The notes under the pieces are model-generated. The model did no database searches. It was not told the DNA's origin and saw nothing but the letters and a program-made list of their open reading frames with translations. A stretch of DNA of 64,000 bases, from positions 242,863 to 306,862 of the forward strand of contig VMTE01000044.1 in assembly GCA_013791775.1 (NCBI GenBank), read 5' to 3'. The position numbers and the translations under genes were made by a program. The DNA is from Hyphomonas sp. GTDB lineage: Bacteria > Pseudomonadota > Alphaproteobacteria > Caulobacterales > Hyphomonadaceae. Of this stretch, positions 44,907 to 54,813 are shown one piece after another (position 1 is the stretch's first letter; each line of letters starts with the position of its first letter).

Positions 44907-46889
44907 CTACGCATCGCGGTAGACCAGTAGTCTCAGAGCGTTGGCGACGACGATCAGTGTTGATCCTTCGTGCAGCAGAATGGCCGGGCCTATCCCCAGA
45001 CCGAACAATGTCGCCGGAACAAGTATGGCGACGACGCCAAGACTGACCCAGAGGTTCTGTCGAATGTTGCGGCTCGTTGCGCGGCTCAGCCCGACAGCAA
45101 AAGGGAGTGTGTCGAGGTTGTCCGCCATCAGGGCTATGTCGGCGGTTTCCAGAGCGACGTCAGAGCCCGCTGCGCCCATTGCAATTCCGACATTCGCATT
45201 CGCCATAGCCGGGGCATCGTTGACGCCGTCGCCAACCATCGCGACGCCGCCTTGCTGTCTCAGCTCCTTGATCTTTGCTACCTTGTCGTCCGGCATCAGG
45301 TCTCCGAACGCATCGTCCAGTCCGAGATCGCGGGCGATGGCGTTGGCGACACGGTGATTGTCGCCGGAGATCATCATCATCCGCGTGATTCCGAGCTTGT
45401 GTATCTGCGCGATCACACGTTTTGCGGCGGGACGCGGCGTGTCCATCAGGCCGATGGCGCCCAGGAAGCGGCCGCCCTGCGCGACCACCATCATGGTGCG
45501 GCCCTTATCGAACAGGGCGTCTACCTCCCGCGCGAGCGTTTCGGGCATGACAGGACCGCTTTCGCCGTCAAACATCGCAGGCTTGCCGATCAGGACGACT
45601 TCGCCTCCGACCATCGCGCTGACGCCCTTGCCGGTAAGGCTTTGGAACTCTTCCGCTTCCGGACCTTTCGGAAGATCCTTCTGGCGTGCCGCCTCCACGA
45701 TAGCACGCGCGAGGGGATGATCGCTGAAGGCCTCCACAGCGGCGGCGGTCCCCAGCAGCGCGCGCTCGTCGGTCACTTCGAAGGCGACGATATCCACGAC
45801 TTTGGGCTCGCCAATGGTCAAGGTGCCGGTTTTGTCGAACGCGATTGCGTTCAACCGGCCAAGCGCCTCCAGCGGCGCACCGCCCTTGATCAGTACACCG
45901 CCATTTGCTGCCCGGGCGATACCGCTGAGGATCGCGCTCGGAGTAGCAATGGCCAACGCGCAGGGGCTTGCTGCAACCAGAACGGCCATCGCGCGATAGA
46001 AGCTTTCCGAGGGTGCCTCGTCCAGGAAAAGCCATGAAAACCCTGTGAGCACCGCGAGGGCGATGACCAGCGGCACAAAGATCTTCTCGAAGCGCTTGAT
46101 GAACGTCTGTGTCGGGGACTGTCGAGTTTCGGCTTCAGAAACGAGTTTGACAACGCGGGCGAGCGCAGACTCTGACGAGAGCCGCGTGACGTAAATGTCG
46201 AGACTGCCGCTCCCGTTGATTGATCCGGCGAAGACCTTGTGTTCCGGCCCGGCTGCCTTGATCTCGGCAGCCGATGTGCCGGATAGAGGACGTTTGTCGA
46301 CCGGAGCACTTTCACCGGTAATCGGCGCCTGGTTGACGCTGCTTTCGCCGGCGGTAACGACCCCGTCCACCGGAAGGCGCTCGTTGGACCGCACGACAAC
46401 GATGTCGCCAAGCTGAATATTTTCGATGCGTATCTCGACGGTCTCGCCATTGCGTCTGACGAGGGCCGAGTCAGGGGCGAGGTCTGCCAGCGCCTGAATG
46501 GCCCGCGTCGCGCGGCCCATCGCATAGTGCTCCAGAGCATGCCCGAGACTGAAGAGGAAGAGCAGGAGCGCTCCTTCCGCCCACGCACCAAGGATTGCGG
46601 CGCCGGCCGCCGCAACAAGCATCAGGAAGTCAATCTCGAACTTTCTGTCGGCAAACTTTTCGGCGGCCTCACGCAGCGCGAAGAACCCGCCAAAGAAGTA
46701 GGCCCCGACGAGCATTGTCAGGGAAAGCCATCCTGGCATGATTTCCAGCCTGGGCCCAAGCCATCCGGCGACCAGCAACACGCCGCATGTCAGAGAGAAG
46801 ATTAGCTCGAGATTGTCGGACTTGCCATGATCATGCTCTTTCGCGGTCAATGGCTTAAGCTTCGGATTTTCGGTCGACATCATGGCCAA
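44907..46889 (-). CDS. czcP: P1B-4-type metal-exporting ATPase (CzcP-like)
   Basis: 660 residues, no N-terminal metal-binding domain beyond a short KEHDHGKSD stretch. Ion motif SPC (308-310, in AASPCALAIATP), phosphorylation site DKTGT (352-356), TGES 191-194, GDGVNDAP, and HEGST in the last membrane helix (His640). SPC with HEG(G/S)T defines the P1B-4 group, which exports Co, Zn, Cd or Ni. Beside czcCBA it fits CzcP, which strips metal from the cytoplasm for the RND pump. Start taken at the first ATG; Met3 or Met4 are possible. Confidence 0.9.
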   Translation of the reverse strand: MAMMSTENPKLKPLTAKEHDHGKSDNLELIFSLTCGVLLVAGWLGPRLEIMPGWLSLTMLVGAYFFGGFFALREAAEKFADRKFEIDFLMLVAAAGAAILGAWAEGALLLFLFSLGHALEHYAMGRATRAIQALADLAPDSALVRRNGETVEIRIENIQLGDIVVVRSNERLPVDGVVTAGESSVNQAPITGESAPVDKRPLSGTSAAEIKAAGPEHKVFAGSINGSGSLDIYVTRLSSESALARVVKLVSEAETRQSPTQTFIKRFEKIFVPLVIALAVLTGFSWLFLDEAPSESFYRAMAVLVAASPCALAIATPSAILSGIARAANGGVLIKGGAPLEALGRLNAIAFDKTGTLTIGEPKVVDIVAFEVTDERALLGTAAAVEAFSDHPLARAIVEAARQKDLPKGPEAEEFQSLTGKGVSAMVGGEVVLIGKPAMFDGESGPVMPETLAREVDALFDKGRTMMVVAQGGRFLGAIGLMDTPRPAAKRVIAQIHKLGITRMMMISGDNHRVANAIARDLGLDDAFGDLMPDDKVAKIKELRQQGGVAMVGDGVNDAPAMANANVGIAMGAAGSDVALETADIALMADNLDTLPFAVGLSRATSRNIRQNLWVSLGVVAILVPATLFGLGIGPAILLHEGSTLIVVANALRLLVYRDA

Positions 46890-46921
46890 TCCTCATTGGT
46901 TTGACTTTTGTTATTGCGACC

Positions 46922-46946
46922 GGGGCGGCACCAACGGCGCCGCCCC
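46922..46946 (-). other. intercistronic hairpin between czcA and czcP
   Basis: Perfect 8-bp stem GGGGCGGC/GCCGCCCC with a 9-base loop in the 67-base gap between the czcA stop and the czcP start. No T-run follows, so it may stabilise or process the mRNA, or partly reduce read-through into czcP. Confidence 0.5.
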
Positions 46947-46956
46947 TTGCCAATCC

Positions 46957-49900
46957 CTATTCCGCCGGAACGGCAGGGTGCTCGTGCTTTGCCTCGACCA
47001 GCGAGTGATGCCCGTCCGGTCTCGGCGCAAACCAGCGATGGAGCGCCGGCACCACGAGCAGGGTCAGCACGGTCGAAGACACCAGGCCGCCGATCACCAC
47101 AGTGGCCAGCGGGCGTTGCACTTCTGCGCCGACGCCGGTGGCGAAGAGGAGCGGGGCGAGCCCGAGCGCCGTTGTTGCGGCTGTCATCAGCACCGGCAGT
47201 GCTCGCAGTCCCGCGGCCTCAATGGCGAGTTCCTCGAGATTGCGGCCTGCCCTCGCAAAGTCATCCATGAAGCTGACCAGCACCATGCCATTGCCGAGCG
47301 CGATGCCGAACAGGGCGATGAACCCGACAGTGGCTGGAACGGAGACAGGTAGCCCTGCGATCCAGAGTGCCAACGCCCCGCCGGTCAGAGCCAACGGAAT
47401 GTTGAGCAGGATGAGCACCGCCGACATCAGCCGCCCGAATGTCAGGAGGAGGATCAGGAAGACGATGCCGAGCGTGATCGGGATCACGACAGCGAAGCGA
47501 GCATTAGCTTGCTGTTGCAGTTCGTATTGTCCGCCCCACTCGACACGGTACCCGGCCGGTAGGTCGAGTCCCGCCGTCACGGTCGCCTGAGCTTCCTCGA
47601 CATAGCTGCCGATGTCGCGATCCCGCACATTGAGCTGCACAGTGATAAATCGCTCACCATTCTCGCGCGTGATTTGCCGGGGTCCCACGATCTCCCGGAT
47701 ATCCGCAATGCTCTCCAGGGGGATGCGGGCCCCGCTGGACGACTCGAGGATGATGCGCCCGATGGCTGCGGGCGTGTCGCGGTCGGCTTCGTCGTAACGC
47801 ACGACAACCGGAAACTGCCGGACCCCCTCGAAGACGACACCGGCCTCGGCACCGCCGACGCCCGACCGCAAAGCCTCGAGCGCCTCCTTGACGCTGAGTC
47901 CATAGCGGCCAAGCGCAACCCGGTCGAGCGACACGACAAGCTGCGGCGCGCCGGTAATCTGGTCGGCCTGGACGTCGCTCGCGCCTGTAACCTCCTGAAG
48001 GATGGATTGAAGGGCTTGCGAGCTTTCTAGCAGGACTTCCGAGTCCGGCCCAAAAATCTTTACGGCGAGTTGTGCCTTGGTGCCGGTCAGGAGTTCGTCA
48101 ATCGACATGGCAATCGGTTGCCCGATATTGACCCGCACCCCGGGGAACTCCGCAAGATTGTCCGAAATCGCCTCACGCAACTCTTCCGGACTGATCCCCT
48201 TGCGCCACTCCTTTCTGGGCTTCAGCGCAACAAATGCTTCGATGCTGTTGACCGGGTCGGCATGGGCGCCGACTTCGCCTCGCCCGATCCGGCTGACGAT
48301 GGAATCGATTTCGGGAAACGCTTCCATAAGCCGCTTCTCGACACGGGTTGATGTTGCGCTGGCTTCCGTGAGCGAGATCGACGGTGCCATGGCTACTCTC
48401 AGCAAGATATCACCCTCTTCGAGCGCGGGTGTGAACTCCGACCCCAGACGCGTTGCTGCGAGGCCGCCAGCGACCAGCAGCAAGCCTGCTAGGGCAAGAG
48501 CAGCAATCCGTTGTCGGACGAAAAATGCGGCGAACGGCTTGACGATGCGCGTCAGGCGGCTGTCGCCCGTGTTCTGTGTGGAGCGTGACGGCCGCATCAG
48601 GCCCAGTGCCATTGCCGGTGCAATCAGCGCTGCGTAGATGAGCGATCCGGTCATTGCGAGCGCTGCCGAGGCCGCCAGCGGCCGGAAGGTCTTGCCTTCG
48701 GTGCCCTGCAGCGAGAACAGTGGCAGGAACACGATAATGACCACTGCCACGGCCGCAATCAGCGGCGCGATCACTTCTGCGCTCGAACGCGCAACTGTCG
48801 TTCGGTTGTCCTCGCCCTCCTGTCTTTCTCGGAAGCCGCGCGCGACGTTCTCTGCGATCACGATTGCGCCGTCGACCATCATGCCGATGGCAATGGCGAC
48901 CCCACCGAGCGTCATCAGATTGGCGCCGATACCGAAAACACTCATCGCGATGAATGCAAATCCCACCGAGAAGGGAATCGAGAGCACGACGACCAGGCTC
49001 GGACGCCAGCCGCCAAGGAACAAGAACACCACGATCGCAACCAGCAGACCACCCTGCCAGAGCGCTGTCGTCACCGTCGCAGCCGCTTTCTCCACTAGGG
49101 TGCCCTGGTCGTAGTAGGGTATTGCGCGGACGCCGTCCGGCAGGGATGTGTTGATCTCGACAAAGCGCGCCTTGGCGTTCTCAATGACGTCGGAGGTGTT
49201 GCTGCCATACAGTTTGAGAACAAGGCCTGCAACGACTTCGCCTTCGCCATTCGCCGTGGCCATACCCTGGCGAACAGCGCCGCCGATGACGACGTCTCCA
49301 AGGTCGCCAACCCGTACCGTTCGTCCGTCGACGGTCTTGACCGGTGTTTCCATGAGATCTGCAATGGTCGTTGCCAGACCAACACCGCGAACGGTGTATT
49401 GCTCTGCGCCTAGCTCGATGAACTGTGCACCCGCCGTTCTGTTGGCGCTTTTCAGGGCGTCAATCACCTCCCCGACCTGGATGTCCTGAGCAAGCAGCGC
49501 ATCGGGGTCGAGATTGACCTGGTATTGCTTTTCATAGCCGCCAAGCGCCAGGACTTCGGTGATGCCTTCGACGGACTGGAGCGGGTACTTGATCATCCAG
49601 TCTGCAATCTCGCGCAGCTCGATCAGCGAGCGGGTGCCGGATTCGTCAACGAGCCGGAAGTACATGATGATACCGAGGCCGGTCGAAATCGGTCCCATCT
49701 TGGGCGTACCAAAACCTTCGGGAATGGATTCGGCGGCTTCTCCGAGCCGCTCACCTACCACCTGGCGGGCAAAATAAACGTCGGTCCCATCTTCGAAATA
49801 GATGTTGACGACGGATAATCCGAAGTTCGATGTCGACCGCATTTCGCTGACCTTGGGCAGGCCAGACATCGCTGTTTCAATCGGAAAGCTCACATAGCGT

Positions 49901-50082
49901 TCGACCTCCTCAGGGGAGAGGCCTTCGGTCTCGGTGAAGATCTGGACCAGCGCGGGCGACGGATCGGGAAAAGCGTCGACCGGCAGACTGCGAAAGGCAA
50001 ACAGGCCGCCCAGGGTCATTGCGATGACAGCTATCGCTGCCAGCAGGCGTCCGCCTGCAATTCTGTGCATGAGGTTCAGCAT
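46957..50082 (-). CDS. czcA: CzcA-type heavy-metal RND efflux pump
   Basis: 1041 residues. TM4 reads GMMVDGAIVIAENVARGF: the Asp-Gly-Ala form typical of divalent-metal (Zn/Cd/Co/Ni) HME pumps, unlike the Asp-Ala form of the CusA homologue in this window. LRALPVLMTAATTALGLAPLLF marks the second half. It drives proton-coupled metal export from periplasm and membrane through CzcB to CzcC. 14 bases separate it from czcB. Confidence 0.93.
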   Translation of the reverse strand: MLNLMHRIAGGRLLAAIAVIAMTLGGLFAFRSLPVDAFPDPSPALVQIFTETEGLSPEEVERYVSFPIETAMSGLPKVSEMRSTSNFGLSVVNIYFEDGTDVYFARQVVGERLGEAAESIPEGFGTPKMGPISTGLGIIMYFRLVDESGTRSLIELREIADWMIKYPLQSVEGITEVLALGGYEKQYQVNLDPDALLAQDIQVGEVIDALKSANRTAGAQFIELGAEQYTVRGVGLATTIADLMETPVKTVDGRTVRVGDLGDVVIGGAVRQGMATANGEGEVVAGLVLKLYGSNTSDVIENAKARFVEINTSLPDGVRAIPYYDQGTLVEKAAATVTTALWQGGLLVAIVVFLFLGGWRPSLVVVLSIPFSVGFAFIAMSVFGIGANLMTLGGVAIAIGMMVDGAIVIAENVARGFRERQEGEDNRTTVARSSAEVIAPLIAAVAVVIIVFLPLFSLQGTEGKTFRPLAASAALAMTGSLIYAALIAPAMALGLMRPSRSTQNTGDSRLTRIVKPFAAFFVRQRIAALALAGLLLVAGGLAATRLGSEFTPALEEGDILLRVAMAPSISLTEASATSTRVEKRLMEAFPEIDSIVSRIGRGEVGAHADPVNSIEAFVALKPRKEWRKGISPEELREAISDNLAEFPGVRVNIGQPIAMSIDELLTGTKAQLAVKIFGPDSEVLLESSQALQSILQEVTGASDVQADQITGAPQLVVSLDRVALGRYGLSVKEALEALRSGVGGAEAGVVFEGVRQFPVVVRYDEADRDTPAAIGRIILESSSGARIPLESIADIREIVGPRQITRENGERFITVQLNVRDRDIGSYVEEAQATVTAGLDLPAGYRVEWGGQYELQQQANARFAVVIPITLGIVFLILLLTFGRLMSAVLILLNIPLALTGGALALWIAGLPVSVPATVGFIALFGIALGNGMVLVSFMDDFARAGRNLEELAIEAAGLRALPVLMTAATTALGLAPLLFATGVGAEVQRPLATVVIGGLVSSTVLTLLVVPALHRWFAPRPDGHHSLVEAKHEHPAVPAE

Positions 50083-50096
50083 GGAGTGAGGTGTCC

Positions 50097-51392
50097 TTAG
50101 TGGGCGTGGCCGTCGCCGAAAGCGTCTTTTTCAAGCTGCGCTTTCAGGGTGAAGGCACCGGACGAGACAAAGCTTTCGCCTTGCTCCAGCCCGTCGAGGA
50201 TTTCAGTTAGACCCGCGCTTGCGCGGCCCGGCTTGACAGGCCGGGGCGCAAAACCGCCCTCGACCGGGACAAATACCGACGGCTTGTCCTCGACAACCAC
50301 GACGGCATCGGACGGGACATGCAGTGTGCGGCCGGATTCGCCGACCGAGATTTCGGCTGTAACGAACTGGCCTGGGCGCAGGCGGCTGTCCGGATTGTCT
50401 ACGATTACGCGCGCTGTACTGGTGCGGGTCGTTTCACTGATGACAGGAAGTATCAGGGCGATCGTGCCACGGGCTGCTGCCGAGCCATCACGGGTGCGCA
50501 GAATGACCGGCTGGCCGGTTTCAATCGCGCCGGCATCATCCTTGTAGACCGCAATATCGGCCCAGAGTTGGCTGTCGTCGACAATGATGAACAAAGCCTC
50601 GCCGCCTGCCTCAACGCTTGAGCCGATCGATACACTCCGTGATATGACGGTTCCGCCCAGAGGGGCCACGAGCGCTGCGCTCGCCAGAGAGCCATCCTGT
50701 GCCTGGCCGAGCCCGTTGAGCACGCTATCGCTGATGCCGACGGCGTGGAGTTTGTTCTCCATCGCTTCCCGTTCAGCACGGGCGCTGATAAGCGCCGCTT
50801 TGGCGGCATCCAGATCAGCCTGCGAAGTAATCTTGTCGGCAAACAGGCGCTCTTCACGAGCAAACCGCGACGCGGCTAGGTTCTCGGCGGATTTTGCCGT
50901 CAGGAAGTCCGCCTTCAGTCCGGCGAGTTCGCGGCTGGACAACACCGCGAGGCGTTCGCCGCGCTTGACCTTGTCGCCTTCGCCTTTGTCAAGTCTCGAG
51001 ACCAGACCGCTCACGGGAGCAGCAACCTGCGCCACACGGTCCGCATCGAAACGAAGTTCCGCTGGCAATGACAGGGTTTCACTGAGCGGTCCCGTTTCAG
51101 CCGGTGACAGGGCGATCCCGGCTTCAGCCGCAGCAGCCTTGTCGAGCAGTACAACGTCGCCGTTCGCTTCGTCGCCATGCTCATCATGGCCTTCCTCTTC
51201 GCCGTCGGCATGGCCTTCCTCTTCGGGATGGCCGCCTTCTCCTTCGCCGTGATCGTCATGATCGGCGTGCTCGTCGGCTGTCGCTCCGGCGACCGCCGCG
51301 GAACCTGCACTGGCAGTTTCACTTGCGCCGCCGCAGCCGGCGAGCGTGATGGCCAGCACCAGTGCCAGCCCAGTCAGCTTGGGATCAATCAT
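50097..51392 (-). CDS. czcB: CzcB-type membrane fusion protein
   Basis: 431 residues. Lipoprotein-like start (LAITLAGCGG, Cys20). Residues 40-80 are a His/Glu/Asp-rich stretch (DEHADHDDHGEGEGGH and following) that would bind Zn/Cd. After this come the lipoyl/hairpin region (VSGLVSRLDKGEGDKVKRGE) and the beta-barrel. It links CzcA with CzcC and may deliver metal. The start overlaps the czcC stop by 4 bases. Confidence 0.92.
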   Translation of the reverse strand: MIDPKLTGLALVLAITLAGCGGASETASAGSAAVAGATADEHADHDDHGEGEGGHPEEEGHADGEEEGHDEHGDEANGDVVLLDKAAAAEAGIALSPAETGPLSETLSLPAELRFDADRVAQVAAPVSGLVSRLDKGEGDKVKRGERLAVLSSRELAGLKADFLTAKSAENLAASRFAREERLFADKITSQADLDAAKAALISARAEREAMENKLHAVGISDSVLNGLGQAQDGSLASAALVAPLGGTVISRSVSIGSSVEAGGEALFIIVDDSQLWADIAVYKDDAGAIETGQPVILRTRDGSAAARGTIALILPVISETTRTSTARVIVDNPDSRLRPGQFVTAEISVGESGRTLHVPSDAVVVVEDKPSVFVPVEGGFAPRPVKPGRASAGLTEILDGLEQGESFVSSGAFTLKAQLEKDAFGDGHAH

Positions 51393-52684
51393 TGTGTGTC
51401 TCCGTCAAAGGGGGCCGCGCCGATCAGGCTACGGAGCAAGAGGTCCGCCGCGCGCGCATCGCGCCGAGCGGCAATGGTGGCCTGGCGCACGTCGATCAGG
51501 GCAGCGTGCGCCTGGAGGGTGGTAGTGAGGTCGAACCGGCCGATCGCGTAACCCTGGTCAGCCGCATCGAAAGCGGCTTCGGCCTCTGGCAACGCCTCTT
51601 CCGTGAGGATTGAAAGCCGCATGTTCGCGGCGCGGGCGGTGGCGGTGGCTGCCGCCTGTTCAGCCCTCAGCCGCGCCTCGACGGCTTCGGCAGAAACCTT
51701 CGCGGCGTCGCCGCGAAAGCGGGTCGCCCGAACGGCATCACGACCGCGATCAAACAGCGGCAAGGGCAGGCTCAGCCCGGCAACGAAGGCGTTATCGCCT
51801 GTCGCTTCAAACCGGCGAACACCCCCCGAAAGCGTGATATCAGGAATGGCAGCAGCCCGGGCGCGTCTGAGTTCGGCCTCTCTTGCGTCCACCGCAGCCT
51901 TTGCGGCGGCCAGGCTTGGATGAGGCGCTGTGTCAGATTGAGCGGTTGCAATAATCTCGTACTCTGCCGGAACGGCGAACTGCAGATCGGCTCCACCCCA
52001 CAGACTCGCGAGCGCATAGGCGCGCGCCTCGACCACGCCCTGGGTCAGAGCAGCCTCGGCACGCAGGCTCGCTGCGTCTGCTCGGGCGCGGGCGAGCTCA
52101 GGAGGTGCAGCGGCGCCGGCCTCGACTCTTTTGCTGACGGTTTCTGCGAGGGTTGAGCTGAGACTTGCTGCCTCATCGGCCAGCTTTGCTGCTTCCGACG
52201 CCGCGACCAGATCAGCATAAGCAAGCGCTGCCTCGCGTTCTGCTTCGCGCAGGATGACCGCGCATTCAGCGGTCCCGAGCGCCGCCCGGGCACGGGCCGC
52301 GCGTTCGTCAAGGCCCCGCTTGTTGCCCAGCCGGAAAGTTTGCGCGACACCGAATGTTGTCTCGGACTGGTCGATGCCGGACAGGGCGCCCCCGCCGGAG
52401 AAGTTCTCGAAATCTGCGCTGAGAGTCGGATTGAGCCACCTACCAGCCTGGTCCGCATCGGCATTAAGCGCGCGGGCTTCAAGTCCGGCGGCCCGTATAT
52501 CCGGAGACGTGTTGCGGATTTCATTTAGCGCCGCCCCGAGCGTCAGGGGCGCGTCTGGAGAGAGCGCGCTCGGCGCGGCAACATGGTCTGGCATGCAAGG
52601 GCTTGCAGAGGCGCTGCCTGCCGCAAAAAATGCGGCCAAGGTGAACGCCGGGGCGGCAAGGACGCCCCGAAATGGAAATGACAT
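51389..52684 (-). CDS. czcC: CzcC-type outer membrane channel
   Basis: 431 residues, signal peptide ending near GSASA, then a Cys in SPCMPDH. OEP repeats: TLGAALNEIRNTSPDIRAAGLEARALNADADQAGRWLNPTLSADFENF, and PHPSLAAAKAAVDAREAELRRARAAAIPDITLSGGV. It forms the outer membrane exit for CzcBA. Confidence 0.9.
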   Translation of the reverse strand: MSFPFRGVLAAPAFTLAAFFAAGSASASPCMPDHVAAPSALSPDAPLTLGAALNEIRNTSPDIRAAGLEARALNADADQAGRWLNPTLSADFENFSGGGALSGIDQSETTFGVAQTFRLGNKRGLDERAARARAALGTAECAVILREAEREAALAYADLVAASEAAKLADEAASLSSTLAETVSKRVEAGAAAPPELARARADAASLRAEAALTQGVVEARAYALASLWGGADLQFAVPAEYEIIATAQSDTAPHPSLAAAKAAVDAREAELRRARAAAIPDITLSGGVRRFEATGDNAFVAGLSLPLPLFDRGRDAVRATRFRGDAAKVSAEAVEARLRAEQAAATATARAANMRLSILTEEALPEAEAAFDAADQGYAIGRFDLTTTLQAHAALIDVRQATIAARRDARAADLLLRSLIGAAPFDGDTQ

Positions 52685-52762
52685 TGTAACAATTAATCCT
52701 CAGGCTGATGTCTCGGCAGGTATCGGTCGAGCAGGTCGCTCTCCGATGATGGCAGACGAGAT

Positions 52763-53107
52763 TCAGGCCCGGGGGGGACGCATGAGTTCGTAGGGCGGAG
52801 CGTTCAGCAACGCGTTGTCAGGCACGAGAAAATAGCGGGCAGCGACCTTGGGCAATCCGAGCGGCTGCAACTCATCGGTCCGCCAGACATATTGATGGCA
52901 AGTTCCGCAATGATGCACTGCGTGCTCGTGCCCGCCCGAACGGTCCCTGTCTGCCGGGGCGGCAGCATCCGTACCGTGATCCGCGTAGCAAATCTCAGGA
53001 GTTTCTGCAGCGTGAGCGTTTTCCGCCAATGGCGACGCCACAAAGGCCAGCGCGACGAGCGCGGCCAATAACATCCGGATCCAGAAAGGAGCAGAACTGG
53101 GCATCAT
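52763..53107 (-). CDS. czcI: CzcI-like small exported His/Cys-rich protein
   Basis: 114 residues with a signal peptide (ending ENAHA). The mature part has CYADHGTD, GGHEHAVHHCGTCHQ (five His, two Cys) and ends MRPPRA. It is placed and built like CzcI, the small periplasmic regulator or accessory upstream of czcCBA. It starts 78 bases before czcC and shares the operon-heading position with the Cys/His-rich proteins of the cus and pco operons. Confidence 0.72.
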   Translation of the reverse strand: MMPSSAPFWIRMLLAALVALAFVASPLAENAHAAETPEICYADHGTDAAAPADRDRSGGHEHAVHHCGTCHQYVWRTDELQPLGLPKVAARYFLVPDNALLNAPPYELMRPPRA

Positions 53108-53613
53108 TGAAATCAGATAGCATCAAACGGTTGCAGATGCATGAAAAAATTACCTCGAGCAATTTTGTCGCAGACATCAGCTCCGCCTGTTGACAGTGTA
53201 ACACATCGGGGCGTTCGAAACGTCCGGCCCGGCCAATGCCTACAGAACTCAAGCATTCAGTAGCTTGAACTGGAGGAAGACGGGACGGAATCAATTGCAC
53301 ATCAGTGGCGCTGTCGCCGCAGTGGAACGCTTCGCCGCCGCTACAAGTGGGGGTAAGCCGACTCCGTTCAGAGCGCACATTGCTGGTACTAGAGGAGTGT
53401 CTCTGCCGACAATCGGATCGCGCATCCCTTCAACGAAGCAAGTCGGCAATCTGGCTGCTGCGAGAGTAAAAGTCCGGCCATTGAAAACATCATCAGGAGT
53501 TTCTCGTTGATACATCCTTCTGCTGACTATGCAGTGCCGACTGCAGATCTGATTGCACGGGAGCGAATGGTGATGAACTTCGGACTCAAGAGGCAGTTTC
53601 ACAGCAGCTTCCA
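53108..53613. other. 506-base region without an intact gene; possible IS3-type remnant
   Basis: Contains the czc promoter side and an interrupted coding-like stretch. On the minus strand, around 53430-53510, the translation YQRETPDDVFNGRTFTL weakly resembles the IS3-family OrfB C-terminus (TPADVYFGR). There is no transposase catalytic motif and no clear terminal repeat. Confidence 0.3.
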
Positions 53614-54813
53614 TCAATCCAGAGGCTTAGGAGATTTCAAGCAATGGGGAATCATCAGAACGACGAAAGCTGCAATTCCGGCTCCCGCCAGAAAGGTTGT
53701 GGTGGCACCGAACGTCGTCCACAGCAATCCGGCGAGCAAACTTGCCCCCAACAACGAGAGCCCGGAACACAGATTGAACAGTCCAAAAGCCGATGCACGT
53801 AGATGCGGCGGCGCACGATCGGCGACGAGCTTCGATAGCAGGCCCTGGCTGAGCGCCATGTGTGAGCCCCAAAGGGTAATTCCGGAAAAGACGCCGATCA
53901 CGGAGTCAAAAAGAGCAAGGCACAGATCGGCGGCGATCAGGGCGAGCAGGGAGAAGGTAAGCAGCCGCGAAGAGGAGACACGATCGGACAGCATCCCGGC
54001 CGGATAGGCGCCGGCAGAATAAACAAGATTCATGGCAACCAGGACAAGCGGTGCAAGATACAGGGGTAGACCAAGCTGATGTGCCCGTAAGATCAGAAAG
54101 GCCTCGCTGAAGCGCGCGAGCATGAATACTACCCCAAGGGCAACAATTTGCCAGAAAGGCGTGCGAAGCGATTTCAGGTCTTGAAGTCGGATAGGCGGAG
54201 GAGCTGCTTCGACGTCATTGGCGTCCAGATCGTCCACGCGGAACACGACAAGCAGAACGGCAATTAGACCGGGGATCAGAGCCAGCCAGAAGATGACGCG
54301 CATATTGTTTGCCAGAAGCGCCATCAGCCCGATCGCACAAAGCGGCCCGATGAACGCGCCCGCCGTGTCGAGGCTTTGTCTCAGCCCAAAGGCGCGTCCG
54401 CGCAGGATGGCTGGCGTCACATCGGCGATGAGGGCATCGCGCGGCGCGCCGCGAATGCCTTTGCCGATCCGGTCGGTAAACCTCGCTGCGAGGACCATGC
54501 CGGGCGCGCCTGCGATGGCAAACAGGGGTTTCGACAAGGCTCCCAGCGCGTAACCCAGCAGGATCAAAGGCTTGCGGCGCCCGATCCGATCAGAGACATA
54601 GCCGGAGAAAACCTTCACTATGGAGGCAGCTGCTTCGCCGATGCCTTCGATCGCGCCGACGACCAGCACAGACGCGCCGAGCGTGCCAGTGAGGAACAGC
54701 GGAAGCAGCGCATGGACCATTTCCGAGGAAACATCCATGAATAGGCTGACAAGCCCTAGCGCCCATACCGTGCGCGGGAGGACGGGGCCGGCGCGGGCGT
54801 GATTCGCGGTCAT
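53614..54813 (-). CDS. MFS transporter
   Basis: 399 residues, twelve predicted membrane segments. The A-motif-like loop is GYVSDRIGRRKPLI (about 71-84), followed by RFTDRIGKGIRGAPRDALIADV (about 111-132), a segment common in MFS proteins of metal or drug efflux islands. The start overlaps the RND pump stop by 4 bases, so it is the distal gene of the seven-gene operon. Substrate unknown. Confidence 0.88.
   Translation of the reverse strand: MTANHARAGPVLPRTVWALGLVSLFMDVSSEMVHALLPLFLTGTLGASVLVVGAIEGIGEAAASIVKVFSGYVSDRIGRRKPLILLGYALGALSKPLFAIAGAPGMVLAARFTDRIGKGIRGAPRDALIADVTPAILRGRAFGLRQSLDTAGAFIGPLCAIGLMALLANNMRVIFWLALIPGLIAVLLVVFRVDDLDANDVEAAPPPIRLQDLKSLRTPFWQIVALGVVFMLARFSEAFLILRAHQLGLPLYLAPLVLVAMNLVYSAGAYPAGMLSDRVSSSRLLTFSLLALIAADLCLALFDSVIGVFSGITLWGSHMALSQGLLSKLVADRAPPHLRASAFGLFNLCSGLSLLGASLLAGLLWTTFGATTTFLAGAGIAAFVVLMIPHCLKSPKPLD

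Noticed and set aside
44507-44914. Upstream extension of the small lipoprotein frame
   Set aside because: It is antisense to the ynfA remnant and lacks a signal; the ATG at 44506 has a ribosome site and lipobox.
44970-46037. 355-codon plus-strand frame
   Set aside because: Antisense to the P1B-4 ATPase gene.
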